Part shown: positions 56,914 to 64,000 of the stretch, piece after piece
How positions within the stretch are numbered: position 1 is the first letter of the stretch
Layout: the number at the start of each line of letters is the position of its first letter
Source of the DNA: Aphrophora alni
Lineage: Eukaryota > Arthropoda > Insecta > Hemiptera > Aphrophoridae
Assembly (NCBI GenBank): GCA_963513935.1
Contig: OY740768.1
Span: 42,216,368-42,280,367 of the forward strand
Direction: 5' to 3'
DNA: 64,000 nt
Notes under the pieces: model-generated
Told to the model about the DNA's origin: nothing
Databases searched by the model: none
What the model saw: the letters and a program-made list of their open reading frames with translations, nothing else
Translations under genes and position numbers: made by a program

Positions 56914-57023
56914 GTTTCGGTTTGACCAGATGTATCCTAATAGTGTTTTGTTATCGAAAGAGTTACGTATTTCACATTTTCTAGCAACGTGCTTAACGTT
57001 TATATATAACGGCAAATATCCAA
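56914..57023 (+). CDS. Weak internal exon candidate, 110 bp
   Basis: AATGTTCATTTTTAG precedes and CAA-GTAAGG follows. One frame is open throughout and reads FRFDQMYPNSVLLSKELRIS and then HFLATCLTFIYNGKYP. If real, it would start in phase 1, so it cannot join directly to the phase-0 donor at 54808. No domain recognised. Chance pairing of splice signals is quite possible. Confidence 0.18.
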
Positions 57024-57024
57024 G

Positions 57025-57985
57025 TAAGGTATATAAATAACATGAAAAATCCATCACTATCAATTAAATTTAAAACCACAGTATCGGTTAGTAATTCACA
57101 AAAAGATAAAATCTGTACATTTCTATGAATCATAATGTGGTGGAGTATCACAGAATTGCGGTGTGATTGTGGGAAAACCTTTCCATTGATGACGATTATT
57201 GATAATATGTAATTAATCCATGACGTCACATTAACACAGTATGTATAAAATTTTTGTAAAGCTATAATAATATTAACCTGTTAAATAAAAGTTTATAGTT
57301 TTCATAAAAGTTTTTAATCCATTGAAAACCACGCTGAAAATGGTGGACAACAAAATGTACAGTATAAGGATTTTTTTAATGAATATTAAACTTATAGCTC
57401 AATATTTCTAAAAATAAGTTCACCTTATTCAATTAAACTACTACAAATGCGTCCACATTAATACATTGATCAGAGATATATTTTTGGTTCAACAGTTTTT
57501 TTAAATATTTTAAAATTAAAAATGGAATTATATTAATATTATAATTGTTTAATATTTAATTATTTATCGAAATTAATTTATATGTTATAATCGACAACCA
57601 ATAGGCGACTACAAACATTTGAAAACATAAACTTTATTTTGTCGATAATTATTGAAATTAGTTTTTGTCTGATGTGGTTCAGTCGTATCAAACAAGGGTT
57701 TAGTTGATGACTACTTCCTTTTTCTGCAGTTTTAATATTTTTTCTTCTTATAAATAGGTGTGAAAGAGAAAGTTATGTTATAAATAATAAAAAAATCTGT
57801 GATGATATTTCGTGTCCTTTTGATGTCCCTTGAGGGCAATTTTCGTGAGTTGGTTACCACTGGTAAGGCGTGAATACGTCGTTCTTCAAATCTCTAATAA
57901 ACCACGAACGATCTCAAACATTACATTCTTGACAAAAGTCGATTCTTAATGGATATCGGGTAACTGCTATCTCTTACAACAATAT
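57025..57985. other. No gene seen; one CRE palindrome
   Basis: AT-rich. TGACGTCA at 57221-57228 is a perfect CRE-type site without supporting context. Confidence 0.5.
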
Positions 57986-58019
57986 TCTTATTTATTCTCA
58001 TTTCATTTTGAATATTATA

Positions 58020-58245
58020 AAGTTTCAAGTAGTCGCTCGACTTTGTACTCTTATGATTCCTTTTGAATTTTGTCTACCTAGATCTACGTTCCCTTACATT
58101 TCTGTTCATATTCCCTTTGCACATTTTTTCGACATTATGAACATTTTTTTTAAACTAAGTATACTTTACAAATTTCATTTCATCAGTTATTATTGGCAAA
58201 TAATATTGTAGATCCTGTTATTCTTTACAAATCGACACCAATTTC
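58020..58245. repeat. Dispersed repeat C, copy 2
   Basis: ATTCCTTTTGAATTTTGTCT, CCCTTACATTTCTGTTCATA, and AATAATATTGTAGATCCTGT then TATTCTT align with 9976-10145. Confidence 0.6.
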
Positions 58246-58760
58246 AATAACTTATATCTTTAAAATTTAATTTATACATTGCAATTTTCAGTGTGGCGTT
58301 ATTATTTTCAGTATTTACGCGACAATTCAGTAAGAGCGACAAATTGTGTCATTTTTTGGTCATAAGCGTTTTAGTACCCCCCCCCCCCCTATACCGGTCT
58401 AAATTTAAATCGTCAAAAATATTTGAAAAAATCGGTTTTTGAAATATTGTCTATCAGTTTGTCATCTGAAACCTAACAATTACATTGATTATATTTATTT
58501 ATCAATGTTTTAGCCTTAGAACTACTTATAAATTTGTTAGAAACCTTGTTGAAGTCAAAAGTACAACATGTATAAATGTATATATGAAGCTACATGTTTC
58601 ACTGCCACAGGCATCACATCAGGCTATAGCTAAATACTTGAAAGTTGTTCACATATCACTAACACATATTATTTGAAAGATTAAAAATATATATCTTTAG
58701 TGTGAAAACTACACTTGTAAAATATAAAGTATTAAAAGTTTTGGTAATGTGGCCACATGT
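58246..58760. other. No gene seen
   Basis: A run of 13 C at 58377-58389, otherwise AT-rich and closed. Confidence 0.5.
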
Positions 58761-58761
58761 T

Positions 58762-58824
58762 TACTGGCTGGATTAACTTATCATATTCATGTATAATACA
58801 GATGACAAGTTAATCCAACCAGTA
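58762..58824 (+). ncRNA. Pre-miRNA-like hairpin
   Basis: A 23-nt arm at 58762-58784 pairs with 58802-58824 at 21 of 23 positions around a 17-nt loop, giving a 63-nt hairpin. The 5' arm starts TACTGGCTGGATTAACTTAT. Arm length, loop length and two internal mismatches fit a microRNA precursor, but no lower-stem extension is seen, and no known family is recognised (the start only loosely recalls miR-193). A short inverted repeat of transposon origin is an alternative. Either strand could be transcribed. Confidence 0.3.
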
Positions 58825-58829
58825 GCTAA

Positions 58830-60765
58830 GATCCTATGATGGTTCATTAAATGTATTGTTAAACGTTAAGTTTATGCAATGTGTGGTCCCTACATTACGA
58901 AATGGGTGTGACTTAAACTTTAATTCATAATTCATAAATTTAACTTTGAAAATATCCATTAAGGGGCGAAACCACTGTCAGAAAACGAACAAGGATTACT
59001 GAAATTAATAAAAACTCTTATTTGAATATTTATTATCTTCTGTATTCGGTGAAAACAAATTAAATTAAAAGAGCGTTGTTTATCGGTTCATAAGTTTGTC
59101 AAAATGTATAATCTGTTCAACAATCGTGCTTTGGAGTTACACAACCTACTTTTGTTTTTGGGTCTAGGATTTATTCTTTGCGGTAGAACATAATGACTAC
59201 TTTACTTTGATGAATTTATTAGTGGTTTTCATAGTTTGTAAGAGCGGATTACTGACTGAAATGTTTATTTGGGCGTAAGCCTGGTCATTATTTTGAAGTA
59301 ACAAGGTAGAAGTAAATGTTTAAAATATTTTAACATTAACATTTGTCCAAACAGATAGAAGCTTTCATCACGTAATCTATTTTTTACATACAATATTTAT
59401 TTTTGAAATATCTTCTTCTCATGCTCGCTTGAAATTCGCTTAATTTGTTCTGCCATTTTGTTTATAGGCCTACATCAGTTTGTATTGATTTCCTTGACTT
59501 CGAGATGTTCTACTCTAAGCCTCGCTTACTAACGTTCGACCAATATTTCCAAACTCTCCCTCCCATTTTGCTGTACTCCTTTAATCCTAAATTTATTTAA
59601 TGTGTTCTTAACATTACTGCTACCAAAGTCGTTTAGCTGTCTCGCTTGTGACAAGCTAGGCAGAATTAAATAATTATTAACTTGGAGTCAGTATGGATGT
59701 CCGGGAATCTGTATTTTCCTCTTGTGTCTACACCCTAATCCCTGATTTCCATCCTGTTTTCATAAATCTCCTCCTTCATTTGTCAAGTTGTGCTCTGCAT
59801 ATCCAGATGTCTTTCCTTTATATATTTTTGTTTTGTTTACAAGCCTCAAAAATCACTCATAAAAAATTCACAAAATGTATTGAACCCATACCTGGGAAAC
59901 CTCGAAAATTAAAAAAAAGTTTTGTGTCTATTTTCATAAAAAATTGTATTTCTATGGTATTTTATGAACACATTTGTTACTAATTTTTTTTTTTTTCATA
60001 TATTGAAAAACCTCAATAATAATTTTGTAATTCACTTCTATTTATTTGGTTTACAACAGAGACTTCTTTGGTAATAATATTCGAAATTAGTGTTTTTTAT
60101 CATTCTAATTTAGCTGAACGGTAATTTTGTTTTATTTTAATTTGGCACATTGATTTTTATAATAAATGTTACAAAAATTTCATCGATATTTGTTGGGAAT
60201 ATTTAAAAACATCTTTAATGTCGTCGCCATATTTTCTTTTGGAAGTATTAACGATAACAGATGACATTAGATCAGTTTTATTTGATCAAAGTTGATACAT
60301 AGGATTTTGAGAAAATCGAAATTATTTTATTGTTTCATGATAAATACCCATAAATATTGAGTTACAAAAATAATATTTTAGGAGCATTTCCAGCTCTGAA
60401 GTGCCTATTTAAAAATATATTTGTATGAAATTGTATACGAGAATAGGCACCAACCATTCTAGATAAATACATTCAGATAAAAATATTGAATCTGAAGTCA
60501 GGCGAGCCTAAAAAAACAAAAATGTCGCAATTGGTTTTTCTTCCGATTACATACGTGCTCTGTATACGTATGTATATGAAGAATTAAATCATAATTTATT
60601 ATAACTTGATCATTCTAAACAGCTAATGTTCGTCAGCAAATAGTCTAAGATATTAAAATAAATGATAATTTAAAATAATTTATCGCATAAATACGTAATA
60701 GTAATTAGTAGTGAGGCTGTCATTCACGAACGATTATCAATAAAGTTGTCGTCAAATACGCTTCA
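58830..60765. other. No gene seen
   Basis: AT-rich. Bases 59440-59840 are pyrimidine-rich and more GC-balanced, ending in TTTTGTTTTGTTTACAAG, a good-looking acceptor at 59840; the following frame runs about 46 codons without a donor. No function can be proposed. Confidence 0.4.
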
Positions 60766-60770
60766 ACTAA

Positions 60771-60811
60771 TGACGTCATCATGCGACCTTGGAGTGTAAG
60801 AGTTGACGTCA
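60771..60811. promoter_or_regulatory. Pair of perfect CRE sites
   Basis: TGACGTCA occurs at 60771-60778 and again at 60804-60811, 33 bp apart (about three helical turns). Two exact copies this close are unusual in AT-rich DNA and would suit cooperative CREB/ATF binding. No exon follows within view. Confidence 0.35.
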
Positions 60812-60814
60812 ATA

Positions 60815-61900
60815 CAAAGATGTCATATACAGTATTATGATGTTAGGATTCCCTTCAGGCGCCTTGGAAGGAAGTGACGGGATTAGGCTAGTGATAAGAG
60901 CGCAATTAATTCGATTTAAATAGTTCGTGGAAAATTGTTTACTTGTTGAACGTAATGGAAAACATATGATGTCAGTACGTTGTTGTTGTAAATTAGTGAA
61001 TTTATAAGATATTAATTATTAACTATTATCTCAGATGGAAAAGCCGATACTATTAGGGATTATGAAATATTCAACGATTCTATTTTGCCATTTGTGTGTC
61101 TTTCTACGATATATTTACTCTATGGTGGGACAAAATTGAACGGCAATATTTCGGAGAATGATTTTAGATATAATATAAGACAAAACGTTTACGTAAAATT
61201 TAGCTCCGTAACGCTTCTCTTTCATCTGTCGGCCTTTTGTCTTAATAAACATTACATCTTGGAAGTAGATAAGATTAAATGTGAATATTTGATATACGCA
61301 TTATTTTATGACACAATCAAGACTTTATTTTGAACATTTTTAAAAGGACGACGTTTAAAATGTTTAATTTCGAATATCTCGAAAACCATCAACTTAACAA
61401 ATTTACGAGAAATAAAAGATTTTTCACTTTTACGTAAAACAAAATGTATTTTTAACTATTCTATAGGTGTACATAATTAATGCGTAGCCTATACCAAATC
61501 CTCACACAACATCTATCTTCTAAAAATACAAAAATTTCGAAGCAACGTTTACATACATTTTTGTTTTGTTTTTAGCTCTATAATCAGCACCCGTACAATT
61601 TTGAATTATATATAAATGTCTTTGGATATATAAATTTCTTGTAAAAAATTCTCAATAGTCTTCATGTTTGTGTTCTTGTATCTAATTTGTATACAAATTT
61701 AGTTTGTTGCTTATGTTTAGTTTGGAACAAACTTGTTCATAGTGAATAGATTCAAAATTATTGCGCATACTTTCTCACACAACAATTTAAAATCGAAATA
61801 CTAACCAAACAAAAATAATTATTGTCTCCAGGAATGTCAGTTTGGTAGAAAAAACGTGATGTTTAACGACGAAAAACTGGATTGACCGAGAGTCCATTCT
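60815..61900. other. No gene seen
   Basis: AT-rich. The 82-codon frame at 61085-61333 has a hydrophobic start but no recognisable domain and no splice support. Confidence 0.45.
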
Positions 61901-61904
61901 ACTC

Positions 61905-62340
61905 TTTTTTTCTTCTTTTTTGTTGTTTAATGGCAAACAACTTCTCGATTATGAACGCCTTATGAAAAAATGAAAACAAGAGAATAAAATAAACACCCCT
62001 AGCGTCAGTACTTTAATACTTTATAGCGTCAGAGTCAGGAGAAAACAAGAGTTGGTCAAGAGAGACCGCGGTTACGAAAGATGAACGGGAGAAATCTAAC
62101 TCAGGACTACATGGAAAAAGGTGTAGATCCAGTTAGGTTCCTTCGGGATTGCCACGGTCGTATTCATAGTGAGCCCTGGAGGATGTAAAAAAAAATGATA
62201 GCAGTTAAGGTTAGTAAGGAAAAATGGGTTTGCCGAACCACAAAAACTTTTTAAATTCCACCAGCAAGATGAAAGCGCCCTGCAGTAGAGCTGGACACTA
62301 CACTAAGGTCCAACTGCCATGCCTCGGTAATACTCAAAAT
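61905..62340 (+). repeat. Dispersed repeat A, longest copy
   Basis: Leader with GTTGTTTAATGGCAAACAAC and TTCTCGATTATGAACGCC, A-rich stretch, a local duplication of ACTTTAATACT/ACTTTATAGCG, GTCAGAGTCAGGAGAAAAC, CAAGAGTTGGTCAAGAGAG, then GACTACATGGAAAAAGGTGT and GATCCAGTTAGGTTCC. It continues beyond the other copies (GCCACGGTCGTATTCATAG). Confidence 0.8.
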
Positions 62341-62505
62341 GATATTTAAAAAAGACAATTTCCATTTCCTAACCAAATAGGCTTTTTATATTTCATTTAA
62401 ATTATAATAATAATAATTTGAATTTGCCCCTAACCACAATCACTGGAACTTAATAAAACACAATTATCTGATTGATTGTTCTTTATTAATTATATCCACT
62501 TAATG

Positions 62506-62548
62506 CCCTGATGTACATTTCGATAACATGGTTATCATCATCGGAGGG
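62506..62548 (-). ncRNA. Hammerhead-ribozyme motif, left arm
   Basis: Exact minus-strand partner of the motif at 62705-62747, with the same parts and the same U-to-C change in the CUGA core. Confidence 0.55.
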
Positions 62549-62704
62549 TCTTGCTTATAAACTAAATCTAACCTTACATATCTATTACTAAAATAAAATT
62601 AAACCTAAAACTATGATAACCTGAGTGTAGGCTAAAATCCCTCCCACTCCACATATCAGTTGACCAGTAAGGGCTTGGGCTGGCCCTTTGGTTTATAAGC
62701 AAGA

Positions 62705-62747
62705 CCCTCCGATGATGATAACCATGTTATCGAAATGTACATCAGGG
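62705..62747 (+). ncRNA. Hammerhead-ribozyme motif, right arm
   Basis: Stem I: CCCT (62705-62708) with AGGG (62744-62747). Core: CCGATGA (CUGAUGA with U4 changed to C). Stem II: GATAAC-CAT-GTTATC (62717-62731), six perfect pairs, again with one extra base before it. GAAA (62732-62735). Stem III: the palindrome ATGTACAT, which can only pair well between two molecules. Cleavage position after C62743 (AUC). The core change may weaken activity. Confidence 0.6.
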
Positions 62748-62849
62748 CATTAAGTGGATATAATTAATAAAGAACAATCAATCAGATAATTGTGTTTTAT
62801 TAAGTTCCAGTGATTGTGGTTAGAGGCAAATTCAAATTATTATTGTGAA

Positions 62850-63650
62850 TTTCACCACAGTGCTCAACAAGATTGTATCTAAATTATAATAGTTTAAAAT
62901 AAGATTAATATGAGATAAATCAGACTGACGACTCTAAGAATAAATTATAGAAGATTAGGTTATTTACTAAAATATTTAGGTTTAGTTAATTCCTGGAATG
63001 GTCACATCAACGTGCAGTGTCATTACATTTTATCTTCAAGTAAATGAATGGTACTTAGTGCAAATATCACATCAGACAAAGTTCAATACTACGAGACAAT
63101 GAACTCGGGGTCAAGTCTTCTACTCTTTTCACTTTAATTTTAACTGTAACTTCTTCCTTACAACACTATTTGTTTTGTTCTAAAAACAATATGTTTTAAA
63201 AGTTTCCTAACGAATTGTTTTAGTCTTGCCCTTATTTGATTTTGATCATTGAGTTTGGTGGTAATGTTATAATATTTTGTTTATTCACTTGTAGGCTACC
63301 CTACAAGTGCTCTTAAAGAATGTTTCTAATGTTTCGGGCTTTGATCTGATTCCGTTTGTCCAAATCAATTGACTTTTGTTTCCATTGTTTTGATATAACA
63401 TTGGAAAGCTATATTCAAATTGCACACTACTCGTGTTCTTACTGAGTTTGTTTATCATTTGAACAGACTGCTTATACCGCTTTATTGTTTTCACCTTTTT
63501 ATGTTTAGGTTTTAAGTATAACGAATTATATGTAGCGAAATTCTAGAATTTTATTTTTTTTAAGTTATAGACAATCTAAATTTAGAAGATGTCTTTCGTT
63601 TCAGACTTAACTATGGACGATTTTTTTTTTTTAATCGGAAGATGTCAACA
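62850..63650. other. No gene seen
   Basis: AT-rich. A 69-codon minus frame at 63285-63494 begins MKTIKRYKQSVQMINKLSKN; it is basic and polar, without a recognised domain or splice sites. Confidence 0.45.
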
Positions 63651-63654
63651 AAAA

Positions 63655-63722
63655 TATGTGTGTGCGTGGACGTGCGTGCGTGCATGCGTGCGTGTGTGTG
63701 TGCATGTGTTCGCGTGTGTTTT
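63655..63722. repeat. Alternating GT/GC microsatellite
   Basis: About 65 bp of alternating purine and pyrimidine (GTGCGTGCGTGC types with GTGTGTGT), a sequence type that can adopt Z-DNA under supercoiling. Confidence 0.85.
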
Positions 63723-64000
63723 TACATAGCTGGTGAAGTACATCAAGGTAGAAAAAATAGCTTAGTGAGAGAAAAATAACTCTAATAGCTGACAATACAA
63801 AGACAAATTTGTCACATCTGTAAAAAGTATTTTGTGTTATTTAAACTTTAAGGGGTAGATTTTCCGTTTTTCATGGATACTGAATCCACATTTTTTCGGG
63901 AAATGACTACCAATACGTTTTATTTATAAAATACGTCGTCAGTATGGATTTGAAAAACTGAACTTTGAGTTTAACAAATTTTTAGTTACGCTCAAATTTA

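Larger units (their letters stand above)
62409..62844. repeat. Foldback element, 154-bp arms, with two hammerhead motifs
   Basis: The arms at 62409-62562 and 62691-62844 have equal length and are almost identical inverted copies; the spacer is 128 bp and contains CTCCCACTCCACA. Each arm carries one hammerhead-type motif, placed symmetrically. The near identity of the arms suggests recent insertion or gene conversion. No clear target duplication was seen. Single-arm relatives occur at 4886-5130 and 55299-55445. Confidence 0.93.

Noticed and set aside
1..64000. Bacterial-type features (operons, ribosome binding sites, CRISPR, origins, riboswitches)
   Set aside because: The sequence has eukaryotic character: splice-like signals, LINEs, microsatellites and long non-coding stretches. 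No regularly spaced CRISPR-like repeats with unique spacers exist.

Overview
This window looks like nuclear DNA of an insect, probably hemimetabolous and possibly hemipteran. The evidence is strong A+T richness, long stretches without open frames, short TTAGG-type runs, and remnants of transposons typical of arthropods. The taxon is an inference; no host gene in the window is recognised. There are no operons, rRNA, tRNA or CRISPR arrays.

The layout is a transposon graveyard with a few candidate host exons. From left to right it holds: a foldback repeat (104-272); a decayed RTE-type LINE (590-1740, minus); a P-element-like transposase relic (3570-4060, plus); a foldback with two hammerhead-ribozyme motifs (5174-5434); a Tc1/mariner-type relic (6850-7155, plus); a LINE endonuclease scrap (9296-9469, plus); the endonuclease tail of a Penelope-like element (18400-18850, plus); two R1-type LINE relics (19240-20240 and 26825-27725, minus); a 28-bp tandem array with higher-order structure (22054-22665); a long inverted repeat (30400-30656); two LINEs with RNase H (34459-36240 and 39168-40786, minus), the second bounded by a 13-bp target-site duplication; a LINE reverse-transcriptase scrap (38600-38900, plus); a hAT transposase relic (40985-41660, minus); a LINE C-terminus (51290-51960, plus); a 184-bp tandem repeat (52920-53352); and a 154-bp-arm foldback with two more hammerhead motifs (62409-62844). 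Several low-copy repeat families recur between these.

The best host-gene candidate is a first coding exon at 54476-54808: ATG, 111 open codons, then a consensus splice donor. A 60-bp internal exon candidate at 14505-14564 has strong splice sites on both sides. A weaker one lies at 56914-57023. The window may therefore be largely intronic or intergenic.

The most interesting signal is a recurrent hammerhead-type motif: CUGANGA, hairpin, GAAA, a palindromic stem III and a UH cleavage site, flanked by complementary stem I strands. It occurs in four foldback or repeat contexts, usually as head-to-head pairs. Hammerheads with very short stem III are an established feature of Penelope-like terminal repeats, and a Penelope-like endonuclease relic is present here, so the two observations support each other. 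Except where stated, LINE and transposase calls rest on reading conserved motifs by eye across frameshifts and stops, without database searches.
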